64,000 nt of DNA from 9FT-COMBO-48-23 sp963754385 (lineage in GTDB: Bacteria; Chloroflexota; Dehalococcoidia; GIF9; UBA5629). The translations under genes were made by a program, and so were the position numbers. Below, piece after piece: positions 1 through 8,224 of the stretch (position 1 is its first letter; each line of letters starts with the position of its first letter). The DNA lies in the NCBI GenBank assembly GCA_963754385.1, contig CAVWGE010000001.1, positions 186,001 through 250,000 of the forward strand. The letters run 5' to 3'. The notes under the pieces are model-generated. The model did not search any database. It was not told the DNA's origin and saw nothing but the letters and a program-made list of their open reading frames with translations.

Positions 1-2250
1 TTTTGCTTCAGCAGCAGCAACAATACGCCTTGTTTCGTCAATCATGTCGGGACTTACCGAAACTGAGGTGATGCCCCATCTCACCAGATTCTCGGTAAGT
101 TCCGGGTAGACCGAAGGTGCTTGTCCACAGATGGAAGAGGTGATGCCTTTACTGTTCGAAACCTTGATAACTTTTTCTATGCCCATGAGCACCGCCTCGT
201 TTCTCTCATCAAATTCCTGTGCTAGTTTGGGATTGTCTCTGTCTATTCCTAAGATTAATTGGGTTAAGTCGTTGGAGCCGATGGAGACACCGTCAATGCC
301 AACGTCTATAAATTTGTCTATGAGAAAGACATTTGATGGCACTTCGACCATCATCCACAATTTGAAATTGGGGAACTGATATAGGCCTTCAGCTACGAGG
401 AACCTCTTTATCTTGGCCATTTCATCCACGAAGCGGACGAATGGAATCATGACATATAGATTATCGTAGTACTGGCATACCTTTTTGATAGCATCCACTT
501 CGAGTCTAAGAACTTCGGTCTCCCGTGTATATCTGGAGCAGCCACGGTAGCCTAGCATGGGGTTCTCCTCAAACTCCTCGTATTTGTCCCCGCCGCGTAA
601 GTTTCTGTACTCGTTGGTTTTGAAATCGGTGGTCCGATAGACCACCGGCCTGGGATTAAAAGCCTTGGCGAAAGTGGTGATGTTTCTAGATAACATTTCC
701 ATGAATTGTTCGCCCTTCCCCTCATGCAGCATGTATCGTGGATGCCCACCAATTTGAGCTATCATAAATTCAGCTCTAAGCAAGCCAACACCGTCTACAT
801 GTCTTGCAGCTACGACCTCAGCCAGTTCCGGTTCAGCCAGATTTACATAGATTCTGGTTTTTGTTTTAATCCGTTCCTGAGTGATAACTGTGGGGACGGC
901 TGCTGTTGGCTCGGCTACTTTACCATCATAGACTTCTCCGCGTGAGCCATCTACAGTGATTTCTTGGCCATCGTTTAGAGTTTTGGTTGCCACCTCTGTG
1001 CCTACTACGCAAGGGATGCCTAACTCACGACTAACAATAGCTGCGTGAGCAGTTCGACCACCACGGTCGGTGACTATGGCTGTTGCCCGCTTCATTGCTG
1101 GCACGAAATCTGGAGTTGTCATTTCGGCTACTAGAACATCACCATTTTTCACTTTGTCTATCTGCGAAGCCTCTACAATTTTGACTGGGCCAACAGCTAT
1201 CCCTGGGCTGGCTGCAACGCCGGTTAAAATTGCTTTAGCTTCTATTTTAGGAAGTGTCTTCGTCTCTTCTTTTGGTTTCAGAGTGGTCACAGGCCTCGTT
1301 TGAAGGATGAAGAGCTGTTTCTTCTCCCTTGCCCATTCGATGTCTTGTGGAAACTGATATAAATCTTCAATCATTTTGCCCACTTTAGCCAGGGCAACAA
1401 TATCCTTATCAGCTAGCTTTTGCTTGGCTCGCTTTGATGGTGGAACAGGAATCTTAATGTTTGGTTCAAGCTTGCCCACCGGTGCTTCTGTGTTCCTCAC
1501 AAGTTGCCACTCTTGCTTATGAATTTCTTTATCGATGATTCTGATTCCATTTTTATCCAACAGATATTGGTCAGGAGTGACATCGCCAGAAACAATAGCT
1601 TCACCCAGTCCGCAAATTGCTTCGATAAGTATTTTAGTTGTATCGTTGCTCAAAGGCTCCAAAGTGAACATGACTCCGGAAGTCTCTGATTGCACCATCT
1701 TCTGCACTGGAACGGCGATGCCTACCCTGAAGTGATCAAAGCCATGCTCTTGTCTGTAGAATATAGCCCTGGGTTCAAAAAGAGAACTCCAGCAGCCTTG
1801 TACTGCTGCCACTACCTCATCTTCTCCTTGAATGTTGAGAAAAGTGCGTTGTTGTCCGGCGAAAGAAGCCTCGGGTAAGTCTTCGGCTGTGGCTGAGGAA
1901 CGGACTGCTACTAGTCCTTGGCCTAGTTTGCGATAAGCATCTTTAATCTCCTTAACCATGTCAGGCGGCATAGGTATGCTGTAAATTCTATCCTTAATCA
2001 GGCCAGACACCTCTTGAAGTTTTTTGCTATCGTTGACGTCCAAGTCCTCAAGGTATCGGCGGATTTCGTCTGTAAACTTGCTGGTTTTCAGGAATTTGAA
2101 ATAGGCGTCTGCGGTGACGATGAAACCTGGTGGCACCGGTATCCGAGCATGAACCATCTCACCTAAGTTGGCCCCCTTACCGCCTACTAGCGGAATATCA
2201 TCCTTGGTTACTTCGTCAAACCAAGCAATAATTTTTGTCCCTTGTTTCAT
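1..2250 (-). CDS. ppsA: Phosphoenolpyruvate synthase, 3' end beyond window
   Basis: PEP synthase converts pyruvate, ATP and water to PEP, AMP and phosphate, the gluconeogenic entry step for an anaerobe fixing carbon through acetyl-CoA and pyruvate. The frame is open from an ATG at 2250 to the left edge, about 750 codons, close to the usual 760-790, so only the last residues are missing. Visible motifs in order: GGKGANLGE near the N-terminus (ATP-grasp-like domain), GGRTAHAAI with the phosphorylated His (codon near 1045-1047), GSNDLTQL, and the C-terminal SICGQAPS with the catalytic Cys. The start is supported by AAGGAGAGG just upstream. It follows ychF on the same strand but has its own promoter. 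Identification is secure. Confidence 0.95.
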   Translation of the reverse strand, partial: MKQGTKIIAWFDEVTKDDIPLVGGKGANLGEMVHARIPVPPGFIVTADAYFKFLKTSKFTDEIRRYLEDLDVNDSKKLQEVSGLIKDRIYSIPMPPDMVKEIKDAYRKLGQGLVAVRSSATAEDLPEASFAGQQRTFLNIQGEDEVVAAVQGCWSSLFEPRAIFYRQEHGFDHFRVGIAVPVQKMVQSETSGVMFTLEPLSNDTTKILIEAICGLGEAIVSGDVTPDQYLLDKNGIRIIDKEIHKQEWQLVRNTEAPVGKLEPNIKIPVPPSKRAKQKLADKDIVALAKVGKMIEDLYQFPQDIEWAREKKQLFILQTRPVTTLKPKEETKTLPKIEAKAILTGVAASPGIAVGPVKIVEASQIDKVKNGDVLVAEMTTPDFVPAMKRATAIVTDRGGRTAHAAIVSRELGIPCVVGTEVATKTLNDGQEITVDGSRGEVYDGKVAEPTAAVPTVITQERIKTKTRIYVNLAEPELAEVVAARHVDGVGLLRAEFMIAQIGGHPRYMLHEGKGEQFMEMLSRNITTFAKAFNPRPVVYRTTDFKTNEYRNLRGGDKYEEFEENPMLGYRGCSRYTRETEVLRLEVDAIKKVCQYYDNLYVMIPFVRFVDEMAKIKRFLVAEGLYQFPNFKLWMMVEVPSNVFLIDKFIDVGIDGVSIGSNDLTQLILGIDRDNPKLAQEFDERNEAVLMGIEKVIKVSNSKGITSSICGQAPSVYPELTENLVRWGITSVSVSPDMIDETRRIVAAAEAK

Positions 2251-2287
2251 GCCTCTCCTTGTTGTTCGAATTGTCCCCTGTGGGGGT

Positions 2288-2316
2288 ATTATACCATCTA
2301 AAATGAGGATGTTGAA
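2288..2316 (-). promoter_or_regulatory. Putative sigma70 promoter of ppsA
   Basis: On the minus strand a TATAAT box (2288-2293) lies 17 bp downstream of TTCAAC (2311-2316). It points into ppsA, whose start is 38 bp further on. The -35 box is weak, the -10 is consensus. Confidence 0.5.
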
Positions 2317-2377
2317 GAAAGCAACACCCCTTATGTCTCTCTTAAAGTGACATAGTTTTGAGTGAGAGTGATTTCCT

Positions 2378-3478
2378 CTAAATGTTAAAAAGAAAGGTTA
2401 TTATGTCGCCGTCTTGCACGATGTAGTTTTTGCCTTCGAGTCTGAGCAGGCCATGTTTTCGGGCTTCAGCCAGACTGCCGCATCTGTCTAAATCATTAAA
2501 ACCCACAACTTCCGCCCGTATAAATCCCTTTTCGATGTCGGAATGGATTTTGCCAGCGGCTTTTAAGGCAGTTGTTCCCTTGGTGATTGTCCAGGCTTTT
2601 AATTCTTCGGAGACGGTGGTGAAGAAAGAGATTAGCCCCAGGAGTTGGTAGGAAAGTCTGATGATGCTGTCAACCGCCGGCTCAGTCAGGCCCAGAGCCC
2701 TGCGAAACTCTACAGCTTCATCATCACTGAGTTGGGTCAGTTCCATTTCTAACTTACCACATAAGGAAACCACTTCGAATTGAGAGTGGGAATAGGATGT
2801 GCGTATCTCAGCTTCGAGGGAAGAAGCCTGTGGTAACTGGTTCTCTCCAATGTTGATGATCAATAGCATAGGTTTGGCAGTAAGAAACTGATAGTTGGCC
2901 AGGCTCCTAAGTTCCTCAGCAGTTAAACCTTGCTGCCAAATCGGTACATCCTTTTCTAATTCTGACTTGATCTTTTGCAGCAGGGTTTGCTCTTTCAGGA
3001 GCGGGTCGCGTTCCGATGGCTTGGCACCCTTCAGAGAATCTTCAAGTCGCTTCAGTCTTCTTTCAATTATGGTTAAATCAGAGAAGACGAGCTCCAAGTC
3101 CATAGTAGCTATATCGCGTTTTGGGTCGATACTACCATCTACGTGTGGCACGTTTTCATCTTCAAAAGCTCGGACTACTTGGAGCAATGCATCAGCATTA
3201 CTTAGATAATTAAGGAACTGGCCACCTATTCCCTCTCCTTTGCCTAAACCTTTAGCTGCACCGGCAATATCAATATATTTGACCTCGGCCGGCGTTATCT
3301 TTTTCGGATGGTATATTCTATCCAGAACTTGCAATCTAAGTTCTGGCACCTTAGAAGCTCCGATGTTAGGAGTCATGGTAGCTGTGGCGTAAGTTTTAGT
3401 GTCAGCCTTTCCCTTGGTCAAGGCATTGAAAATCGTTGTCTTGCCGCTCTTGGGCAGCCCGATGATGCAGATTTCCAA
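2378..3478 (-). CDS. ychF: YchF/OLA1-family ribosome-associated ATPase
   Basis: A 366-residue Obg-family P-loop NTPase. YchF binds ribosomes and the proteasome-like or translation machinery and hydrolyses ATP rather than GTP. Visible: Walker A GLPKSGKTT at residues 7-15 (slightly unlike the usual GLPNVGKST), the switch-like DIAGAAKGLGKGEGIG near residue 70-85, the N-x-x-E type G4 element (NIGEN) that accompanies ATP preference, and a C-terminal TGS domain ending in a GDII segment. The start is TTG at 3478, preceded by AAAGGA at normal distance, with no in-frame ATG nearby. It is divergent from the rpsF operon. Confidence 0.95.
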   Translation of the reverse strand: MEICIIGLPKSGKTTIFNALTKGKADTKTYATATMTPNIGASKVPELRLQVLDRIYHPKKITPAEVKYIDIAGAAKGLGKGEGIGGQFLNYLSNADALLQVVRAFEDENVPHVDGSIDPKRDIATMDLELVFSDLTIIERRLKRLEDSLKGAKPSERDPLLKEQTLLQKIKSELEKDVPIWQQGLTAEELRSLANYQFLTAKPMLLIINIGENQLPQASSLEAEIRTSYSHSQFEVVSLCGKLEMELTQLSDDEAVEFRRALGLTEPAVDSIIRLSYQLLGLISFFTTVSEELKAWTITKGTTALKAAGKIHSDIEKGFIRAEVVGFNDLDRCGSLAEARKHGLLRLEGKNYIVQDGDIITFLFNI

Positions 3479-3501
3479 AAATGGTTCCTTTGTGTAACAG
3501 A

Positions 3502-3530
3502 AATATAAGCCAGAATCGAATAAAATGCAA
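3502..3530 (-). promoter_or_regulatory. Putative sigma70 promoter of ychF
   Basis: Minus-strand TTGCAT (3525-3530), 17-bp spacer, TATATT (3502-3507). The start codon of ychF is about 25 bp downstream. Inverted 5-mers ATGCA/TGCAT (3525-3529 and 3535-3539) overlap the -35 region. Confidence 0.6.
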
Positions 3531-3555
3531 GGGGTGCATGGCTTTGTTCGTAGTC

Positions 3556-3585
3556 TTGTTTCTATCTTCTTTGATGTGTTATAAT
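3556..3585 (+). promoter_or_regulatory. Putative sigma70 promoter of the rpsF-ileS operon
   Basis: TTGTTT (3556-3561), 18-bp spacer, consensus TATAAT (3580-3585), 32 bp before the rpsF start. It is divergent from the ychF promoter. Confidence 0.6.
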
Positions 3586-3617
3586 GTGTCCACTTTTGAA
3601 CTTCGAGGGTAATACGA

Positions 3618-3905
3618 ATGTCTAATTATGAACTGGTGCTTATAGTCAGTCCTGAAGTAGTTGATGAGGAAATGCCTGAATTTATAACTAAGTTGAGCGA
3701 GCTAGTTAATAAGGTTGGTGGTAGTGTGGATGAGGTAAATCAATGGGGTAGAAGAAAGCTGGCTTATCCTATAAAGCGGTCTACGGAGGGTAATTATCTG
3801 TTGACTAAGGTTAAAATGAAGCCGGCTGTGACTAAGGAACTGGAAGCAAACCTTCGGCTTTCCGGGAAGATTCTACGTCATCTCTTGATAAGATCTGGGG
3901 ATTAA
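3618..3905 (+). CDS. rpsF: 30S ribosomal protein S6
   Basis: The 95-residue product has the S6 ferredoxin-like fold signature: YELVLIVSPE at the N-terminus, the WGRRKLAYPI strand and the EGNYLL segment, and it has normal length. S6 binds the central domain of 16S rRNA together with S18, whose gene lies two positions downstream. It is first gene of a co-directional run rpsF-ssb-rpsR-rpmH-rnpA-yidD-lipoprotein-yidC-khpB-ileS with short or negative gaps. Identification is secure. Confidence 0.97.
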   Translation: MSNYELVLIVSPEVVDEEMPEFITKLSELVNKVGGSVDEVNQWGRRKLAYPIKRSTEGNYLLTKVKMKPAVTKELEANLRLSGKILRHLLIRSGD

Positions 3906-3923
3906 GGTGTAAGGAGGTTAGCT

Positions 3924-4349
3924 ATGGTGAGTTTAAACAGGGTTATGCTTATTGGGAACGTGGGCACTGATCCCGAGATGCGCTTCACACCTAGTGGAAA
4001 CCCGGTAACTTCGTTCCGTGTTGCAACTAGTCGAGTTTACACGACATCTGAAGGGGAGCGAAGACAAGAGACAGAGTGGTTTACTATAGTTGCTTGGAAG
4101 AAGCAGGCTGAGAGCTGCAATCAGTTTTTGACTAAAGGACAGCGGGTTTACGTTGAAGGTAGTTTACGGACTCGTTTCTGGGAAGGGCGTGACGGACAGA
4201 AACGCGTCACAGCTGAGGTGATAGCTAATAGAGTGCTGTTCCTTGATAGGCAGGCTGTGGCTCCACTTCCTGGTGAAGAAGCCACTGTGGAAGCTGCTCC
4301 TGTCGAAGCTGCTGAAGAGGAGGTAGAGCCTGAAGATCTACCTTTTTAG
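3924..4349 (+). CDS. ssb: Single-stranded DNA-binding protein
   Basis: A 141-residue SSB with an N-terminal OB fold (residues about 4-110; MLIGNVGTDPEMRFTPSG, ETEWFTIVAWKKQAE) and a short linker ending in the acidic tail EPEDLPF, the peptide that docks partner proteins in the SSB family. AAGGAGG at 3911-3917 fixes the start. It sits between rpsF and rpsR, the common bacterial order. Confidence 0.97.
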   Translation: MVSLNRVMLIGNVGTDPEMRFTPSGNPVTSFRVATSRVYTTSEGERRQETEWFTIVAWKKQAESCNQFLTKGQRVYVEGSLRTRFWEGRDGQKRVTAEVIANRVLFLDRQAVAPLPGEEATVEAAPVEAAEEEVEPEDLPF

Positions 4350-4386
4350 TAGGTCTATCTTTTAAGAAGGAGGCATAGATTAAAGT

Positions 4387-4707
4387 ATGGAGGAAGGTGA
4401 GGGGATTAGAGAGACAAAAGAAAGGGGACGTCGTTTTGTTTTCAAGCCCAGAGTTTGTCCCTTTTGCGCTGACAAGGCTGAGATAGATTATAAGGACTTC
4501 TCCAGATTGCGGCGGTATGTTTCTGACCGGGCCAGAATTGAGCCACGCCGTCGGACAGGCATTTGTGCCAAGCACCAGCGACGTTTGGCATTGGCCATAA
4601 AGAGAGCTCGCTATCTAGCTTTATTGCCTTATACTCCGGATCATACCAGCCCTAAGGGAGCCTTTGAAAATAGAGTCGTAGTTTCTAAGGAAGAGCAAAG
4701 TGCCTAA
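4387..4707 (+). CDS. rpsR: 30S ribosomal protein S18, zinc-type with extensions
   Basis: S18 partners S6 on the small subunit. The 106-residue product is longer than the usual 75-80 because of extra residues at both ends. The core runs from CPFC (C24, C27) through DYKDFSRLRRYVSDRARIEPR to TGICAKHQR (C60, H63), so the four candidate zinc ligands are C24, C27, C60 and H63, the C+ form of the protein. The last 8 bases overlap rpmH. Confidence 0.96.
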   Translation: MEEGEGIRETKERGRRFVFKPRVCPFCADKAEIDYKDFSRLRRYVSDRARIEPRRRTGICAKHQRRLALAIKRARYLALLPYTPDHTSPKGAFENRVVVSKEEQSA

Positions 4708-4840
4708 AAGAACATATCAGCCTAAGAAAATCTCGCGAAAACGTAAGCATGGCTTCCGGGCCAGGATGGCAACCCGAGGAGGGCGAAAAGTATTGAAATC
4801 GAGGCGGCTCAAGGGGCGGTGGCAATTGACGCCAGTTTAG
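4700..4840 (+). CDS. rpmH: 50S ribosomal protein L34
   Basis: A 46-codon gene starting with GTG at 4700, inside the end of rpsR, and ending TAG at 4838-4840. The translation is PKRTYQPKKISRKRKHGF followed by RARMATRGGRKVLKSRR, the diagnostic L34 signature, and ends in Gln-Leu-Thr-Pro-Val. It is very basic, as expected for a peptide buried in 23S rRNA. The order rpmH-rnpA-yidD-yidC is conserved in bacteria. Confidence 0.96.
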   Translation: MPKRTYQPKKISRKRKHGFRARMATRGGRKVLKSRRLKGRWQLTPV

Positions 4841-4844
4841 CAGC

Positions 4845-5204
4845 ATGGCAAAAAAATGGGCTTTAACAAAAAGAGCCCAGTATTTGACTGTTTATAAATC
4901 AGGTAAAGCCTGGGTAGATAACCTCATAGTTATAAAGGCATTACCTAATGAGCTTGAGTTTAGCCGGTATGGATTTTCGGTAGCTAAAGAGATTGGCAAG
5001 GCAGTGGTTCGTAATAGAGTACGCCGTTTGCTCAAAGAGATTGCTAGCTTAGCAAACATAAAACCAGGATGGGATATAGTATTTATTGCTCGGCCAAATG
5101 CAGCGACTGCTGACTATCATCAGCTCAAAAAGTCGATGGAGAAGCTGCTATTCCGAGCTCATTTAACAAATAAAGATGAAACGCTTAGTGTTGGAGTTGA
5201 TTAA
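4845..5204 (+). CDS. rnpA: Ribonuclease P protein component
   Basis: A 119-residue protein subunit of RNase P, which with the catalytic RNA removes 5' leaders from pre-tRNAs. The signature RNRVRRLLKE lies near residues 63-72 in the family's RNR motif, with FSVAKEIGKAVVRNRV before it. It begins 4 bp after rpmH and overlaps yidD by 29 bp. The RNase P RNA gene is not in the window. Confidence 0.95.
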   Translation: MAKKWALTKRAQYLTVYKSGKAWVDNLIVIKALPNELEFSRYGFSVAKEIGKAVVRNRVRRLLKEIASLANIKPGWDIVFIARPNAATADYHQLKKSMEKLLFRAHLTNKDETLSVGVD

Positions 5205-5385
5205 GCTGTATCAATCTACGGTATCGCAGGTTACTCCACCGGCTTGCCGATTTGCTCCCACATGTTCTCATTATGCGTACGAGGCAATTGAGAGATACGG
5301 ATTTCTTAAAGGGAGCTGGCTGGCAGCTAAACGTTTAGCGCGTTGTCACCCATGGTCTATCGGTGGCTGCGACCCGGTACCGTGA
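5176..5385 (+). CDS. yidD: Membrane protein insertion efficiency factor YidD
   Basis: A 69-residue YidD-family peptide with the conserved CRFAPTCSHYAYEAIERYG and the C-terminal CHPWSIGGCDPVP. The family is membrane-associated through an amphipathic N-terminus and assists YidC-dependent insertion. It overlaps rnpA by 29 bp, and yidC follows after one inserted gene. Confidence 0.95.
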   Translation: MKRLVLELIKLYQSTVSQVTPPACRFAPTCSHYAYEAIERYGFLKGSWLAAKRLARCHPWSIGGCDPVP

Positions 5386-5407
5386 AACTTATTGGCTTTT
5401 TGTGTTA

Positions 5408-6685
5408 ATGGTGAATGAGATGACTGGTTTCTTTGCAAGCAAATCAAAGAATAAATTAAGCCTGATACTCGCAGTCACTGTTCTAGGCCTGCTTGTTCTT
5501 GGTTGTACTGGTGGGCCAGCATATCAAGGATGGTCTGGATTTGCAGGTCAGGATGGGACTCTCTACTTTGGGTCGATGGATGGCAGGGTGTTTGCTATAG
5601 ATACTTCGGCCCGAAGTCAGAATCTGACTTTTCCTAGCGAGGGCGAGTGGGTTTTTACTATCCCAGCTCCGACGGCTCCTGGGGGAATGTGTGGCCCTTT
5701 GGGTTGTGCTCCATCAGCACGGCCGGCGACCATTTATGGCACGCCAGCAGTTGCTGGTAATCTAGTTTATGTTGCTACCTATGCCAGCGATGGTGGCAGA
5801 GTGTTTGCGATAGACCCTTCAGCTCGGAGCCAAAAGGAGATTTTCCCCGCTAGGTATAAGGAGGGCAAAGAGAGTGAGTTCAAGGGTGAATGGAGTTATC
5901 CAAGTGGCGATAATAAACCCATAGGTGCTGTTGTTGGTGGCCCGATAGTGGTTAAAGACACTCTTTATGTCGGCAGCTCTGATGGTAAGCTCTATGCGTT
6001 AGATGCGGTTAAGGGGGACGAAAGGTGGACACCATTTGACACTGGTGGCAAGATCAAGATATGGACATCTCCAGCGGTTGAAGATGGCGTTGTTTATTTT
6101 AGTAACTATGAGCGAAAGCTTTTTGCGGTGTCTAGTGCAGATGGTACCCCTGTGTGGCCGAAAACCATGGAATTGCCAGCCTCTATTGCATCATCCCCGG
6201 TTGTCTCTGGCAACACTATATTTTTCGGAACTTTCGACAATTACCTTTACGCAGTTAATAGTGCCGATGGTACCGAGAAGTGGAAATTTAAGGGAGGTAA
6301 TTGGTTCTGGTCGACTCCGGTAGTTGAGGATGGCGTGGTTTATGCTGGTTGCCTCGACCATAGCATCTATGCCATTGATGTCAGCACAGGTAAGGAGCTG
6401 TGGCGATTTACTGCTGATGACCAGATTGTGTCAACACCGGTGCTGGTGGATAATCTCCTTGTAGTAGCCGCAGAATCAGGGACGGTGTACATGCTAAAGG
6501 CTGACAGCGGAAAGCCGGAGCATGAGCCTGTGCCTGTCGACGCCTCGGTAAAGGTTCCGGTAAGGGCTCCTCTTTATGCTGAAGGAAACATGGTTTATGT
6601 CCATGCCAGTAATCGCTGTGTCTATGCTGTAGATGTGCAAAGTGGGAATACGGTCTGGAAATTCCCTTATTCTGATATTAAGTAG
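5408..6685 (+). CDS. PQQ-type beta-propeller lipoprotein
   Basis: From ATG 5408 the product has 425 residues: a short basic N-terminus, a hydrophobic segment and lipobox LVLGC, so it should be an exported lipoprotein. The rest is a series of PQQ-like or BamB-like blades (for example LYFGSMDGRVFAIDT, LYVGSSDGKLYALDAVKGDERW, FFGTFDNYLYAVNSADGTEKWKF, VYAGCLDHSIYAIDVSTGKELW), probably seven or eight. An upstream in-frame start at 5363 overlaps yidD, but the later ATG gives a better signal peptide. It is wedged between yidD and yidC in a conserved operon, which hints at a role in membrane or surface protein biogenesis. Whether PQQ is bound is unknown; most BamB-like propellers bind none. Confidence 0.85.
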   Translation: MVNEMTGFFASKSKNKLSLILAVTVLGLLVLGCTGGPAYQGWSGFAGQDGTLYFGSMDGRVFAIDTSARSQNLTFPSEGEWVFTIPAPTAPGGMCGPLGCAPSARPATIYGTPAVAGNLVYVATYASDGGRVFAIDPSARSQKEIFPARYKEGKESEFKGEWSYPSGDNKPIGAVVGGPIVVKDTLYVGSSDGKLYALDAVKGDERWTPFDTGGKIKIWTSPAVEDGVVYFSNYERKLFAVSSADGTPVWPKTMELPASIASSPVVSGNTIFFGTFDNYLYAVNSADGTEKWKFKGGNWFWSTPVVEDGVVYAGCLDHSIYAIDVSTGKELWRFTADDQIVSTPVLVDNLLVVAAESGTVYMLKADSGKPEHEPVPVDASVKVPVRAPLYAEGNMVYVHASNRCVYAVDVQSGNTVWKFPYSDIK

Positions 6686-6693
6686 AGTTAACT

Positions 6694-7578
6694 ATGGCTG
6701 AACTGTGGAATACTATCATCCTTGAGCCGGTACTCAATAGCTTGATTGCTATGTGTAATGTGTTCGGTGGCAGCTTTGGATTAGCAATCATCGTGCTTAC
6801 GGTTGTTGTCCGCCTGATATTGTTCCCGCTTACCGTAAGACAAACTCAATCCACTAAAGCCATGCAGTCGCTGCAGCCGAGAATTCAAGAGCTCCAGAAG
6901 AAATATGCCAAGAACCAGCAGAAACTGCAGCAGGAGATGATGAAGCTTTATAAGGAAGCTGGCATAAATCCCCTTGGCTGTCTTTGGCCTATGCTTATCC
7001 AGATGCCTATTTGGATTGCTCTGTACCAGTCTATTATGCAGGCCTTGGCAGCTACACCGGAGAGCTTATTGAAGTTGTCACAGCATCTTTATCACTGGGC
7101 GGCAGTTGGTCAGGCGGTGCCGCTGAATGAGCATTTTCTTGGGCTAAATTTATCGCAACCAGGTGGGGCTAATCTAATCTTGCCTATACTGGTGGGTGGC
7201 ACCATGTGGGTGCAACAAAAGATGGTGACGCCACCTGCAGCTGACCCAAGACAGCGGTCTATGACCAGCATGACTACAATGATGATGCCGTTGATGTTTG
7301 GTTTCTTTACTCTGTCTTTTCCCAGTGGCCTGGCTCTGTACTGGGTGGTTTCAAATATAATCGGCATAATAATCCAGTATTTCGTTAGTGGTGGCTGGGG
7401 CTATTTGAGGGCTCCTTCGGCTCCAAAGTCGACACCGGCCCAAGAGCCAATGCCGACTCGGAAGATACCGCCACCGGCGGTGCAGCCATCCAAGATGGTA
7501 CAGAAGGCGACCGAAGAGTCTAAGACGATAAAGAAGGCGGCATCTGAAGAGAAGAAGCGAGGGCTTTTTGGAAGATGA
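6694..7578 (+). CDS. yidC: Membrane protein insertase YidC/Oxa1
   Basis: A 294-residue Oxa1/YidC-type insertase without the large periplasmic domain of proteobacterial YidC. Visible: first membrane segment FGLAIIVLTVVVRLILFPLTV with the conserved pore-side Arg, the cytoplasmic coiled-coil-like loop KAMQSLQPRIQELQKKYAKN, PLGCLWPMLIQMPIWIALY, and later segments with FSLPSG-like FTLSFPSGLALYW. The C-terminus is a basic, Pro/Lys-rich tail ending EEKKRGLFGR. It overlaps khpB by 4 bp. Confidence 0.95.
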   Translation: MAELWNTIILEPVLNSLIAMCNVFGGSFGLAIIVLTVVVRLILFPLTVRQTQSTKAMQSLQPRIQELQKKYAKNQQKLQQEMMKLYKEAGINPLGCLWPMLIQMPIWIALYQSIMQALAATPESLLKLSQHLYHWAAVGQAVPLNEHFLGLNLSQPGGANLILPILVGGTMWVQQKMVTPPAADPRQRSMTSMTTMMMPLMFGFFTLSFPSGLALYWVVSNIIGIIIQYFVSGGWGYLRAPSAPKSTPAQEPMPTRKIPPPAVQPSKMVQKATEESKTIKKAASEEKKRGLFGR

Positions 7579-8222
7579 AAGAGCTAGAAATAAGTGGGAA
7601 GACGGTTGACGAGGCTATTCAGGTGGCACTTGAGCAATTGGGCTTGAGCGAAGACCAGGTGGAAGTAGTTGTCCTGAAAAAAGGTAGGTCTGGGGTCTTG
7701 GGGATGGGGGCTGAGGAAGCCAGGATTAAGGTGAAACCTTTGCTTGTTCCCGGTGAGAAGGCTGATGTAGTTAAGGTAGCTAAGGAGGTCATGGAGGCGC
7801 TTATTAAATTTATGAGAATAACAGCTGATGTCTCTGCAACTCAGTCAGCCACCGGCGAATTGCCGGTGACCCTGGAGATTGAGGGTGATGACCTCGGGGT
7901 CTTGATTGGTCGCCGTGGTCAAACTCTGACCTCTCTACAATATATTGTCAGGCTAATAGTTGCCGAGAAGTTGAAGATGTGGGTGCCGATAAATGTTGAC
8001 GTTGCTGGCTATAAAAAACGCCGCTATGAGTCATTGCAGAACTTGGCTTTGCGATTGGCAGAGCAGGTGAAAAGGAACCGACGTTTGATAATGCTTGAAC
8101 CTATGCCAGCAGATGAGCGTCGGATTATTCATTTAACTTTGGCTGACCATCCGGATATCACCACCCAAAGCATGGGTGAAGGCGAAGTGCGAAAAGTAGC
8201 TATTCTATTGAAGAAGCATTAG
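7575..8222 (+). CDS. khpB: KhpB/Jag RNA-binding protein
   Basis: A 215-residue protein with three parts: Jag-N (residues about 1-52, KELEISGKTVDEAIQVAL), a KH domain (about 75-145, GxxG loop as GRRG in GVLIGRRGQTLTSLQ) and an R3H domain (about 155-215, RRLIMLEPMPADERRIIH). Family members bind RNA and influence cell division and envelope synthesis. The gene habitually follows yidC, and here the ATG overlaps the yidC stop region. Confidence 0.93.
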   Translation: MKELEISGKTVDEAIQVALEQLGLSEDQVEVVVLKKGRSGVLGMGAEEARIKVKPLLVPGEKADVVKVAKEVMEALIKFMRITADVSATQSATGELPVTLEIEGDDLGVLIGRRGQTLTSLQYIVRLIVAEKLKMWVPINVDVAGYKKRRYESLQNLALRLAEQVKRNRRLIMLEPMPADERRIIHLTLADHPDITTQSMGEGEVRKVAILLKKH

Positions 8223-8224
8223 GC

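Noticed and set aside
5363..5407. Upstream start for the propeller lipoprotein
   Set aside because: It would add 15 residues ahead of the signal peptide and overlap yidD; ATG 5408 gives a standard lipoprotein signal.
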